A DNA stretch of 64,000 nucleotides from Lota lota (lineage: Eukaryota > Chordata > Actinopteri > Gadiformes > Lotidae), in contig JACYXH010000429.1 in the NCBI GenBank assembly GCA_026745465.1, positions 3,978,025-4,042,024 of the forward strand. The letters are read 5' to 3'. Positions 23,215 to 36,106 of the stretch are shown here, piece after piece. Within the stretch, counting starts at the first letter, position 1. Every line of letters begins with the position of its first letter. The notes beneath the pieces were generated by a model, which was not told the DNA's origin, made no database searches, and saw only the letters and a program-made list of their open reading frames with translations. The translations under genes were made by a program, and so were the position numbers.

Positions 23215-23335
23215 CCTGTGCCATTGCTCTACTCGCAGCCTCGCAACGCGACCGCCGACGCCCCGCCCCACTGCATGTAATAGGACCCAGCCGTGGGACT
23301 GTTCAAAGGGCCCGCGTTTAATATAAACAGAGGCA
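23215..23335 (+). promoter_or_regulatory. Orphan promoter-like segment
   Basis: The segment is CpG-rich against AT-rich flanks. It holds a CCCCGCCCC Sp1-type box (about 23261-23269) and, downstream, a TTTAATATAAA TATA-like motif near 23317-23328. No gene start was found next to it. It could be an enhancer, a non-coding RNA promoter or chance. Confidence 0.25.
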
Positions 23336-23829
23336 GGAAAGAAAGACCAACCGAAAGAATGAAAAAGTGAAAAAAAGAGACAGAAAGAAAGAACGTTAGA
23401 AAGAAAATGAAAGAAAGAATAGGAAAATTGCTTAGATACGCAGGCTAAAGTAACTATGCATGCGAGTTGAGGATATTTGTACTGGCGGTGCTTCCATATG
23501 GGAAGCAGCTCATGTCTGCTGGTGTGTCTGACATTGTAACCTAAGACGGAGTAGCCTGATTACCTGTCTATGGGGAAACAGTGTGGAGCCCAGAGTCTAA
23601 TGTTATTACGCCTCGCTCCCAGTTTAGAGCTGCCTCTGTTTATTTTCAGTTGACCGGGCTGCTGTATTTCTCATAAACTGCGTCCAAGGCTGATGTGGTC
23701 TGAAAGCAGAGATGACTGGACTGTATAGAGCCAGGGTGTGTCTGTTCGTGGTCAGATGACGTCTCCTGAAGACTGTGAAGAGTTTAGATGAAACACATTT
23801 GTAGTCGTACCAAGGCCTTGATATCCTGG

Positions 23830-23890
23830 TGTTTACATCACATTTATTCATCTAGCAGACGCCTTCGTCCAAAAAGGGACTTAGGAGTGA
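23830..23890 (-). repeat. Fragment of a widespread teleost SINE-type tail
   Basis: The core TTTATTCATCTAGCAGACGC followed by CTTCGTCCAAAAAGGGACTTA resembles the dispersed fish sequence usually seen as ATTTAGCAGACGCTTTTATC plus CAAAGCGACTTA. It is in the reverse orientation to the related tail near 48.5 kb. Identification is from memory. Confidence 0.55.
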
Positions 23891-24184
23891 GGCTGAAAAT
23901 CTCACAGAACATCTAACGTGAGTGCGCCTACAAGACACGACTGGTGTTACCAAGCAGTACTTGATTAACTGCCAAACACTGCGTCCAACTGCCAAAGTTG
24001 GCAGTAGTCATGGGGGCTGGCATCATACAAACCTTTCCAAATCCAATTTTACTCCAAGAAGGCAAATGTTTCATGAAAGCATAGCTTTGTGGTCTAAATT
24101 GCTTTCACATACTGGATAGCAAATGGAAGCTGCTTGTTGGGACTACGTTGTTTTTATAGGAACGAGAACCACAAACTACCATAT

Positions 24185-24285
24185 GGATTGTTTGTGTGTG
24201 TCTGTGTGCGTGGTTTGGTGAGTGCTTGTGCATGTGTTTGTATGTGCTTATGTGAGCTTGCATGTTCATACGTATGCACACACAC

Positions 24286-24316
<31 letters not shown>

Positions 24317-24375
24317 CTCGTGTACGTGCGTATGTGTGCGTGTATGCTTATGTGTGTGCATGTGTGTTTGTTACT
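24185..24375. repeat. Imperfect TG/CA-rich tract
   Basis: TG runs are mixed with GTGCATG and TATGTG units. A similar tract lies at about 25705-25850. Confidence 0.85.
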
Positions 24376-26366
24376 AGCTTTGACCCCACAGAGCTAAGAA
24401 CATATGCGATATGATACCTCTTCTACTAATCAACAGACTGTTTTGGTCTGACAGCTGGCTGTGTCTGTCCATCTGTCTGTCTGTTATACCTCAAACACTA
24501 AAGGAGCCAATCAAAACTGATATAAAACATGTAGGACATTAGCCCCACCTCCTCCTCCCCTCAGGCCATCCACCTTCATAGATTACATGCAAGCAACACT
24601 ATCCACACAGGACTCGCCATTAAGAGATGGTAATACATCTCATGACCCCGGCTCTGGACCCAGCTACCCCTCCTGCCATACTGCCTGCTGTTTCTATGGT
24701 TCTCCGGCGCTGTCATTGGTCAGGTTCTTGCTGTTTCTATGTTCCTATTGGCTCTCTCATTAAACGGTTTGGTTGTTGTTGTGTTCGTGTCCGGGTAATG
24801 ACTGCCGGCAGCGCTGGTTCAGGCTGGCCGCCAACGCCAACAAACTACGGATGTTACAAATACATTACTGAATAATTGAGGTCGTTAGTCTCACTTTATT
24901 AGGAAGGACAAACAAAAGGGACCTTCATTACACCTTGTTTCCTCTCACAGGCGCGACTTACTAACAAATGTGCTCATATGTCTCCATTTTACTTACAAGC
25001 CCAATGAACATGGGCCATCAGTCAGTGAACGCGACGTCACTTTGAATTTATGTTGTAAGATTGCTGAGGAGGGGGAGGGCGGGCGAGGAACATTACTGTG
25101 CAAAATCTTTCACATTAATTTGTATTTAGGAGTCTTTTGGAAGGATATTACTCTTCTCAATGGAATATCAAGCGACACATTTTCACCTTTTTCTGAATCG
25201 CAGTTGGGTTTTTAAACTGCTGACCGAAAACACATTTCTATGCCGAACTACTTTTGAAAAACATATCTATTTTTACCATTATTTGGGGGAACTTACATCA
25301 CAAAGTGTATTCTTCATCCGTCAGGCCATCCCAGCTGTGGATCAAGAGACGTGCCCTCCCCACACGGTTCTGGTGTCTTCGACCCAGTTCCATATAAATG
25401 CCTTCCTGCCTGGTGGCTGGGCCGCCCTGCAGATGGAGGGGAACAAGGCAGGAATTATTCTCTCCACAAGAGCCTCTGTCTTTGTTTGGGCCAACGCTCT
25501 CCAAAGCGCAATCAGAATCGTACCCGGAGACAAAAACAAAATACCAAACAGCAACCTGGTTCAGTGCCACTAGAGCAAGGGATTTAATCTGTGTCTCCCA
25601 GCGCAAGCACTTAACTAAATATTTATTCTCCCCCCCCGCAAATAACATCACTACTTCAGCCTGGGATATCAGCAGCAATCAGTGTGGAGGCCCCACTGAG
25701 ACTGTTCGTGTGTGTGTGTGTGTGTGTGCGTGTGTGTGTTTGTGTTTGTGTGTACTATGTGTGTGCATGCATATGTGTGCATATGTGTCTCTTGAGAGTC
25801 TATATAGGCATGCATGTGCATGTGCTTGTTTGTGTGTGTGTTGTTTGCATCTGCCTATCCATGTGAACGCATGCCTGACTGTCGGTTCACCTGGCTGATC
25901 TCTAAACGTTGATCCTCCTATTGTTTGAGAAAGCTATCTTCAACATACAACGATACAACGATGCAATCTAGCCAGGAAATACAGCAACAGCATGACACCT
26001 GAGACTCAGTGAATGTACATAGGGGACACTGGCTGGCTGCAAAGCAGTATTTACTGGCATGGAGTTGACAGTAATCAATATATGATGTCATCATATAGAA
26101 ACATATCCCACCATTGGGGCCAGAGGACCTACAGAGTTAATTCTGTCCATCCGTGTTCTCTTGAATTTCTCTCGACAACAATAATACTAATAGTACTAAT
26201 AATAGTAGTGGATAAAATACTCTGCACCCACCAAAAACACAAAACGTTTAAAATCGACTGGAGAATGGATTTATAGTTTTCTCTAAAGCGAATTTCCTGC
26301 CTTTCAGACCCAGGGTCCTGTAACAATATTCCGCTCCATAAGAGGTGGTCGGTACAGTACACTGGG

Positions 26367-26369
26367 CCC

Positions 26370-26400
<31 letters not shown>

Positions 26401-26404
26401 ACAC
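26367..26404. repeat. Poly-C (20 bases) followed by a short CA run
   Basis: C occupies 26367-26386 and is followed by ACAC to about 26405. Confidence 0.95.
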
Positions 26405-26590
26405 ACCATGCCTGGGAACAATTAATCTCATACCTCCTGTCATCTGGTCTCCGGCCGTCTCCCATTTTTACCCTGAATTAAGAGACCAGCTCGGATCCTT
26501 TATTTCCATTGCCCACTCACAGTGTTTCTGTTCTCAGGACATTGAACGCTTTATTGGAATTCTATTACAGTTAGGTAAAACCTCCAGCAT

Positions 26591-26612
26591 CCCCCCCCCC
26601 CCCCCCCCCCCC
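26591..26612. repeat. Poly-C run, 22 bases
   Basis: An uninterrupted C homopolymer. Confidence 0.95.
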
Positions 26613-28445
26613 ACCCTGTGGTGCAGTTTCAAACCCCTCGCCAGGGAATAAATTAACACGATTTGCTGAGTACATATACAAATGACCCAGCTGCAAAAAT
26701 ATTCCCGTAAAAAAGGGAGATGGCGAGTCATAAAACACAGTGATTTCATTCACGTTGCCAGAAATAGTCAGTGGGGCCAGATCACATAACATTAGGGGGA
26801 GATTGCGATGATCAAAGAACGGCAAGCTAAATCTCTGTGTCATTCCACTTGTTAGGTTATGCCTGAAGGTTTGCCATACGAGCAGGCGTGGTTAGCAGCC
26901 AGGCCATGCTCAGGTCTGAGTTCTTTGAAGTGTACAGTCTGCTCTTCACCGCCAGCCTACCCCTTGATTTAATGGTCCCTCGCTAAGCTACTGTGTGCCT
27001 CGCTAGGCTACTCTAGTCGAGGGAGACGCCGGCAAAGCCACAAGGACTTCATTAAGGAGAGAAGGAGTGGAAAGCGAAACCTAGAGAGCGGGATCCCACG
27101 GGGGCTTATAGAGAGTGCACTCGGCTAAAGGCGATTGTCTAAAAAGGTGGGATATGGTCATGTCTTCCTCCGCTGGGGGAAGCAGAGCCTGTCTGAACTG
27201 TACACCAGCTGTCTGGCAGGTGAAAGCAGCTACAGCCTTTAGATCTTCTGTCCGATAGCCTGGAAAAGAGCAGACCCGCGGTAACCCCGACATTTCTTTC
27301 TCTCCCAGATTTCCCCCCACATGGTCACGCACACACTAATAGATAGAAGGTGAAGATGGTTTAGGATGTAACAGGATATTACTTTTCTCCAGATTGAGGA
27401 ACTGTGACTAGACTTAGTAAAATGTAGAAGATATGAACAGGTCTCAACAGCCTATATCATTACTTCTACATTGATCATCTCAAGACCTCGGTCCCATGGG
27501 AGTTTCCAACAGGCACTGGGGCTTGGCACATCTTATAATTTTATGGGCCTCAGCTAGTCATCCATAGAAACACAATTACTTATTCAATAGCGCCTTCTCC
27601 ATCACCCCACAAAGCCTGGAGAAAACATGTCCTTGGTGAATGTTTTATGAGCAACTTGACAACAGAACGGGAAAGTTACGGCACATTCTTAAAAGGTCAC
27701 ATGCAAGTTAATCCGTTTTGAAAAATCACGCACTATAACAGACATATGTGTGTGAGAGAGGGAGAGGGAGAGAGAGGTAGAGCGAGAGGGAGAGAAGAGA
27801 GAGAGAGGTATGGGAGGGGAGAAATAGAATGTCTTGCAGGATTATCATGCGTGTAGCTATGTGTGTTTCCTCAAGTATTCTAACCGTGCCTTGGCTGATC
27901 ATTTAAACTGTCTGGCTGTTAGTGGGAAGCAGAGGTCGAGGAATTGGTCGAGATACACGCACACAGAACTCTTCTATGCAAAGATTATGTCCTGACCCCA
28001 ACAACTTACGAGACCACTGAATATATGAATGAAAATGTCCATTCCTTTTTGTAGATTATAGTCCTGAGTATTCAGGCCCAACCAGGCATGTGTTTGGGTC
28101 GGTCCACAAGACCATGCTCAACTGACCGCTAATTCCCCAACAGGAGGGAAGGATAGTTGAATATGATTATTTCTGTTTGTGTCTGTTGGCTCATGCACCA
28201 ACATGTCATCCAAGCATGAGATTATCCAGTGAATCATATTATTCAGCCTTGTTATTTGGTTGGCTTGTTACTGTAGGCCAAAAGGAATGATTTGGGAAGT
28301 TTAGGTGTGAGGGAAACACACACTCTTTCCAAGGCTCCAAGTGTTCTGTGCTACGAGTTCTGAGAGTTCTGAGTCTGTAAATTAGTGCACACTGGTCTTT
28401 CATCCAATGACCAGCCTTCTAATCACCTGTTAAAGTCACTCAGCA

Positions 28446-28646
28446 GGGGGGCACCCCGGTGGCTCACCAGGTAGAGCACGTACGTACCATTAAGGCTCAA
28501 TCCTTACAGCAGCGACCTGCGTTTGATTCCTGCCCGTAGTCATTTGCTGCATGTCCTCCCCTCTCTCTCTCCCATACCTTCCTGTCTAACTATCTCACTG
28601 TATCTGTCATGAATAAAGCATAAAAATGCAAACTAAATATAAAAAA
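28446..28646 (+). mobile_element. tRNA-derived SINE
   Basis: The head resembles a tRNA gene: GGTGGCTCACCAGGTAGAGC fits an RNA polymerase III A box and GCGTTTGATTCC fits a B box. The body continues with a CT-rich stretch (CCTCTCTCTCTCCCATACC) and the tail ends with AATAAAGCATAAAAATG and A-rich sequence. This layout matches a dispersed teleost SINE. The 5-base AGCAG on both sides is only a weak candidate target duplication. Confidence 0.8.
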
Positions 28647-31499
28647 CCTAGCAGTCATGAATCAATCCACCAATTTTTGTTTTCAGTTTTTCTTTAAGCA
28701 CTGTAAATTTGGAATTTAGCGTGAACAGTTCCCAGGGCAAAGTCCAACTATTACAGTGTTTTCAAATTCATGTGAACATTAATGTCATTCATGGCATTAC
28801 ACAATGTCAATACTTTAAATAATAAGTCAGAGAAATGCTAGACATGTGCCATTTGTAGTAGTATGTAAATTACTTTCTTAATTATATTATAAATATCATA
28901 AACGTAGAAGACAGTTGGTTGAAAATGCCTGAGACAGTAGTCAGTTACAATTATGGTAAGTCATTCATCAAAATGGAATGAAACTCAGACATCAAGCTTT
29001 CGTATGCAGATTTCATTTGAGTCAAAATCCATCTTAAATAAGTCTTGATTTCAACACAGCTGTATTTTCCACAGCCTTATAAACCTGACTCACTTGCCTC
29101 TCTGTGGTTCCCTTCGTTAACCTGTCTGTTAACAAAACATAACCCATAACAATGCTCACTGGACGAAGTGCATACCAGACGGGAACGCAAACCTCATTCG
29201 ATACCACATGGAAAACATGGCAACAGGAAACTTTGTACCGACCATAATATTTACCTCCTTGAATTGGTCCCCCATATATCATGCATTGGCTTGTTATCAA
29301 AGTTAGGTTGTGGTTGTGTGATTCAGATGCGTGAGCTCACAGCATTATCAGACAGCGAGTCAGTCTATCAGTCTGCCTATCTGACTCTGTGTCCAGCTGT
29401 CTGTCTGTCCATCACACCAATTGTCTGTCTGAGATGAAGATGAGCACGTCTGTGTTTGCCGTCTTCGAACCTGGAGCCTCATTGTGGGTGCTGCGCGTGC
29501 ACGTGTGTGTGTATTTGCTTGTACATGTCTTTCAATTGATCTGTGAATCTCAAAGAAACACTTTCTCAATGCTTCTCGAATACATTTACCCTTTTTTATC
29601 AAGAGGTCATTGCTATCCGATTAGAATGCGATCATGCAAGATCAACGATATAAAAGCGTGAAGTGCTTTTGTGAAAAAAAACACCGCACTGATGTGAAAT
29701 CCCGTGCAGTTGTACTCTCAGTACCCCGAGACAGTACACTGAGAGGCTGCAGTCTTTCCCATATCCCTGGATGTCCGGGGGAGGAAGACTCTGCCATACA
29801 TTTCTCATCAACCAAACTTCACTTTGTGCACCCTGCCGTTCCCAAGCCCTGATACACACTTCCATCATATCATCAACTGAATTATTCCTATATTTAAAGG
29901 GAAATAGTTTGCTCTCCTAAAGAGAGGTTGATCGGTTAGGCGATCCACGCTGTTGAATGTCATAGTTGACTTTGAACGGCGGGTGGGTTTAATGTCCCCA
30001 TCTGCCCACCATATGGGTTTGTGACGGAATGGCTTGAAGCGCTTTGCAATGTTTTTTAACCTGATACAATTTGTAACGGAAAAGCTATTCAACCCTCAAG
30101 AAATGCTCCCACCCACAGCTGCTACCAGCCAAACAGCAAATGCATGAGGCCAGAGATGCCATTTGAGTGTGGGTGGAAAGGCAGCATTTATATTGAAAGC
30201 ACTGGGATCGGAAGGTTGTTGTGGCAAGAGAGGGGGTTTTAGGATGCTGGACTGCTGGCTAGATTGGCAGATTGGGATTGGAACAGTGTTGAATAATCAT
30301 ACAACCCTGCTCTTTCTGACTGGCTACTATACAGAATGCCCTGACCCAGATGCTGTCTCTTTCAGTAAAATGCAGGCCCTGGAAAACCCCAGCTTGAATG
30401 ACTGTTAGGTAAAATAGGCTTGAACAGAAGCCCTGAAAACAGAATTTTCCTGAAGTAAAGCACATAAAATGACTTCAAATCCTTTTACTTTTCTTGAGCT
30501 TCACAATAAAAATAATAATCCTAATATTTTTTATACATACAAATGTTAAAAAAATTATAATAATTGCTTGCCTTTAAGAGCCTACAGGGAGATCCATAAG
30601 AATCTGGATTTCCAAAGGCCAGGCTGAAAAGGGAATAGTATTGGGAAACTTTTTAATTAAGTTAATGGACCCAGCCTTGCGGGACTCTCAGAACAGGGAG
30701 TTCCAGAGAGTGAGGGCAGCCATCCTGAAAGCTCTGTCCCCAAAACCGTCCACACAACCTCGTGTGTGGGGAGGAGAGTGGGGGGTAATCCACCCCGACC
30801 ACTTTATTGGCGCTTTCCAAGACCACAGAGACACTCTCTTTGGACCGGGCCCGGCTCAGTCCAGAGAACACAAGTGTCCCTTAAAGACCTTACTGGATGA
30901 TTTTTGTTTCAGCCTCAACTGGGCTGAATGTGCTGGCTGGCAGATGAACGACACATTTCGTACACAACGCTGTTCCCATTGGACGTCGGGGCGGGCCATG
31001 TGACACTGATCTTTGATGGTGATTGTGTGTGTTGTTTGTGGTCTTGTTCTACAGGGCGGGAGCCCGTATAAGCGTATGTATGCGTCCCTGCAGTGTGTTT
31101 AGTCTGCGAGCACAAGAAAGAGACCTGCGGTTTGGACATTTGTTTCTGTTTGGCAGAGACAGAGGGCTGTATGCGCTTCTCTCTGATATATCTGTCATTT
31201 TTCTACATTACATATTAGCATATTGTTGGCTGGTGTCTCCCTGGTTAGCCCTGCACTATGAAATCCAAAGGATATTGGCTTATTCATTTAGTTCTCTCTT
31301 TTTTTTGTTCCACATCTACTCTCAGGAAATAATACTCCACCAGAACACATGTGTTCTTATTATTTACTGGTCCATAAATGTTGCACTGAAATATGTGAAG
31401 CCATTAAAATGATTTGCTTGTGGATTTATCCTTGCTTCATAACACACAGGCTTCTTCTAAATCGTGAGAGAGACTACACAAGAGTTTAGACGGGGGGAC

Positions 31500-31521
31500 G
31501 GGGGGGGGGGGGGGGGGGGGG
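31500..31521. repeat. Poly-G run, 22 bases
   Basis: An uninterrupted G homopolymer preceded by a shorter G run. Confidence 0.95.
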
Positions 31522-32326
31522 ACGGACAGAGGGGGTTTGGTCATTGGTATGTCATTGTCTGACAGTAGAGGAAACGGCTTTGTTCTGTTACCAGAGATTG
31601 AGCTACACAAGCAACAGCAGCACAAAATATGCTGAGTACAAGTCAGGGTGCCTACGCTCTGAGGCGGATCAATAAACAACAGAAATTATGAGGAATGTTG
31701 CATTCAATCATCATTGGAGCCAGTCTCAATCTTGAATTGAACATAATCCATACAAAATATATGAAAATGGTTTAAGAGGATGTATTGCATAGGGTATCCC
31801 TCCTGAATGTGTTAAGTTTGAAGCCACAACTGTTAAAGATCTACATAAACAAACTTGCCTTGATTCTAAACACATTTTTAGGTTGTTTCTTCGGCCAAAT
31901 AGATTAGAGTTGTGAATTTAAATTTACCATTACCCGCTGCCATCCTTAAACGTACACAATCTTGTGCTGGCAACTAACCTTGCCAACAAAACATTGTGCA
32001 CACAATCCCAGACTTCTTATGCAAATGTCTTAGTAGTGCCCCCGCCACAGAAACAAAGAGTATGAACTTCTTCTGAATTTGTTTTTTGTCACTAGAATAT
32101 TTTTCATTTGCTTCTGCCATTCGAGCCTTATGCAGTTCACGCAGTCCCATTTGCCTCACTTGGACTCTGTAACATTTCCAGTCATATTCATTTGATTAGG
32201 AGCCCATCTGACTCCTATTAAAACTTCCACACACTGATCCAGAGGCTACCCTGGAGCTGGATGGAAAAGTTTGGAGTTAGCTTTCTCTCTTTTTTTGTTC
32301 CATCTAGAAACCATTTGGCCTTTTAT

Positions 32327-32328
<2 letters not shown>

Positions 32329-32405
<77 letters not shown>
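32329..32405. repeat. (GA)n microsatellite, 77 bp
   Basis: An uninterrupted GA dinucleotide array. Confidence 0.97.
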
Positions 32406-32408
<3 letters not shown>

Positions 32409-34135
32409 TGTATCTCTGTGTGAGTGAAGTCAAGGGGGCTCTGGAATCAATAATGCTACTCAAAGGAAACTGTTTTCTCATTAACACGCTGGCATGTTAG
32501 CAAGGTTGACACGTGAACATTTTAAGTTACAGTTTCTCACCTATACGCCTTAGCAAAAACAGTAAGCACAGATACCTTGAATTGCATCTGGAACACTTGG
32601 AGAACACTTGACCAGCCAATCTTTGGCCAAGACGTTGATATTCAATCTCTTGATATTAAATGCATCAATAAAAGCCTCATTATTCTTACTTACGTTTTTT
32701 TCCACTAGTCAAAAAGGTATGTAGAATGAGCAGAAAAATAGTAGGAAAAAGAGAACATAATTTTGACTGCAGTGGACATGTCATTGGAACAAAAACAAAG
32801 CCATAAACTGAGCAACGGAGAGAGCTGTGCCAATTGGGCTACTGGTTGGGAGTACAAAAGGAAGTGACACAACTAATTAATGGTTTACATACAGGAAATG
32901 ACATGCTGAAGCCAGGCTTAGAATATGTATCAGCTGTGGGGCTACGTCTACTTTCAAGAAAAAGGAAACTGTACAGTTTACAGAGATCCTAATTGTGTAT
33001 GATTGTGTCTTTGCTACAAGCAATTTTTTAGTCTGGCATTGGCAAATGATTGACTGTGACAACAAATTGGAGATGTTTTTTATCAGTTGATGTCTTTGAT
33101 GTCCACATCAAAGTTGTATCAAAGAATGGGTCTTTTTTCAATATATATGCAGCTCACTTACATGCACATGCGCATTATTCGTAATATTTGACCCTCAGTC
33201 AATGTATCCTATAGCCTGCATAACAAATTAGTTAAGCAGAGAAATATGATCTGATGTCTAGTCGCCTTGCAAATTCACTCCGGGTTGAACAGCATATGGT
33301 TTGTGTTACCCAAGGCCAAACAGGCCAACAATCCTACAATATACCAGTGAATTCAGGGCACTGACGAACCAGTCACCCTGCCATAATCAGCAAAGATACA
33401 TTGTAACTTTAGCACTCTGGCAAGAAATATTGTTCTTGGGTTTGCTTGTATCTTTTCAGAGAGCGAGAGAGAGACTGTCCCCAATGCACCCCTATGTCTT
33501 ATTGGCTGTTGGACAGAGAGGCGAACAGTCCTACTAATAAAAAAACATCTTAAAAGTCTAAGGTGAGCCAAAACTGGCCGTGAAATCAGCAATTTGGGAT
33601 GCTCAGAGAACAGACACTAAGAGAGCCAAAGGTGAAGTCTAAAACTTGAACATATGAACCCCAGAAAAGCCACAGGGGAGGTAGGATTTGCAAACATTAT
33701 TCATATTGGCACATTAGGAAGGGGAAAGTAGTCAGAACAAGCCAACCTATGGTGCTACATACATTTTTTATTTTTGAATATATGTCAGTATATTCAAAAG
33801 CTGAAATAATTCATACTATTTGTACCGGTTATGTTATTGATTGTGTTATAACAATGGTGCTGAACTGATTGCTTGTTTTCCATTCCAATCTCCTTCATCC
33901 CTCTTTTTCTTTTTTCCCCCTTTTTTCTTTGGATAGATTTTGCAAAGCGTTCCTGAGGTCCAACTAAAACAAAGCTAATGTCACTAGCTCCAGCAACAAT
34001 GCCCTAAACCGCCGTCCAATCTGAGTGGCGATCTCTGCCATGATCCTGTCCAGACAATACCCCGACTTCCTCTCCTACCCAATGAAAACACATACCATAG
34101 TATGGCGGCCAGGAGACGGAGAGGAGAGCAAGGAA

Positions 34136-34188
34136 AAGAGAGAGAGGGAGAGAGAGAGAGGGAGAGAGAGAGAGGGAGAAAGAGGGTG
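34136..34188. repeat. GA-rich purine tract
   Basis: Imperfect GAGAGG units, purine-only on the plus strand. Confidence 0.9.
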
Positions 34189-36064
34189 TAGGAAGGATAA
34201 AAAAATGCCAGACAACCATTATGCTTAAACAAGTCACTAAATGGAGAAACACAACTGTGCAGTCTGTCCACAATGCACCCCTCCCCAATCCCTCCCTGCT
34301 GTCTTTACTCTTTGTTTGAATAACCGTTCTCCTCTTGGGGCATGCCTTGTTGAATGCATGCACGCTGCCATACTCCAGCAGTCGTGGAGAAAAGGCTTTC
34401 AACGTGATGAAGAACAGTCAACGGGCGGCTGGTAATTTCCAGACCGCGGCCCTGATGACCTGTGGCTGCTGCTGGTGGAGGTGCTAACGGGACTGGATTT
34501 GTGTATGTGTTTGTGTGTGTTTGTGAATGTGTGTGTGGTGGGGAGGTCAACCATGAACCCTGAGTCTCTTTCTTATCCTGGCCGGGTCAGTGTTGGCAGA
34601 GCAGCCGAGGCCAAGACCAAAGCCCAGCTCTGTGTCTCTGATCCAGACTACCGAGCACCTAGGATCTCACAGATGTGTAGAGAAAGTGGGCATGGGATGA
34701 GCCCGGTCGAAATGGGATGGCCCGCTCATTTGATCTGGGGTGCCCGAGCTGCATCTCAACAATGGCTGGATAAGTCCTTCACTGCTGGCTGTGTGTCTGC
34801 TTCCATCGTCCTCTCGCTCACCCTCTCTCTCGACAGAATGATCCGTAAAGCTATTAAGACAGTCAAGAAGGCTTAGTGTCAATGCTGTGTTGGCTATTTA
34901 ATTCTACTAAATCAGGACCAGCTCTACACGCCCCTACACGCCTTCTGAAGCATATAACCAATACTGGCAGATAACAGAATCCTGATGTGCGATTCTGTAC
35001 CATATCTATGCGATGAATATACAGAGAAGCCAGCCAAGTGTTTGATCAGTGTTGTTGTTGTCTTCTCGGATACAGTTCTGCATTGGCCATCTTCACAAGT
35101 ATATGACCTGACAAGAGATGTAATTTAATTCAACCTATGTTTTTTTTTTTCCTTAAAATGGATGCTTTCAACATCAAAGAAACCACTGATAGATCTGGTC
35201 AAATTAAGTCAATCTGAGATACATTTTTGGATAATAAAACAAAGACTCACAGCCATTACACAGCAAAAAAAAAGCTGCCATTAGGCTGGAATGATCTGTA
35301 AGCCTTTCAAAGCAGATAATGTTAACTTTGACGACGACGAGTGCAATTTTTAGACTACGCCATCTGGGATCTATACAAAAGGATTGATTCAGCATCACAC
35401 AGCAAAGACAGATGTGGGGGAACTATGTATTGCCATGGGAACTGCCATTGGCTTTCCCTTTCCAGGCAGGAAAAACAAGCATGGGATGGATCAGGGTTTT
35501 TTCCCCCAGAACCCGAAGCGAAGGCAGCTATATGTGGCCAGCTACTATCTACAGCTACTAACTTTTCATCTTCTCTCTGGCTCCACCATCTCAATGGAGA
35601 TGACTTTGTGGGCCGACTGTGAATCTATTCCAGGGAAAAGGATTACTTACTTTTTTTTTACTGTATGACTTTTCGTAACACAATAACACACTTCATTTGG
35701 ACTGATGTAGGCTATGCCTGTGTGTAGGTAGAGCATTCAATGGATAATCATTCAGGGAAAAGTGTTTGTGGTTTCTAATGATATTTAATACCAGGCCAGA
35801 GCAGTCCAATAATAAATGAAGGTGAGAGGTTTTGGCGGTTCACAGGAGGCCTAGAGGACCGACGGGTTGAATGAAATACAATAGGGAAGTGTAATATTTG
35901 CAGAGAGGTGAAGCGGATGAAGGAGTTGGCTATCATATAAGTGGGTAAGCCACGATAGACGCAATGCGTTTCGGCCCTCTCCTTTGGAAACTATTTCTCT
36001 GTCTCCCAGACATGTTGTTTTAACATTAAAAAGCCCTGCACTGGTGCTGTCCTATGTTTGAAAG

Positions 36065-36065
<1 letters not shown>

Positions 36066-36106
<41 letters not shown>
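36066..36106. repeat. Poly-C run, 41 bases
   Basis: The longest homopolymer in the window, C on the plus strand. Confidence 0.95.

Larger units (their letters stand above)
16174..28445. other. Gene-free interval, left half
   Basis: No exon with homology or paired splice signals was found. Contents are TG- and CT-rich microsatellites, two or three poly-C runs, and blocks of balanced composition with few simple repeats at about 17.5-18.15, 20.85-21.1, 25.3-25.65 and 26.85-27.35 kb. These blocks could be conserved regulatory DNA of the upstream (5') flank of synpo, which I cannot test. Confidence 0.5.

Noticed and set aside
25298-25678. 126-codon minus frame as a gene
   Set aside because: No splice pairing, homology or repeated domain pattern; several overlapping frames are open on both strands.
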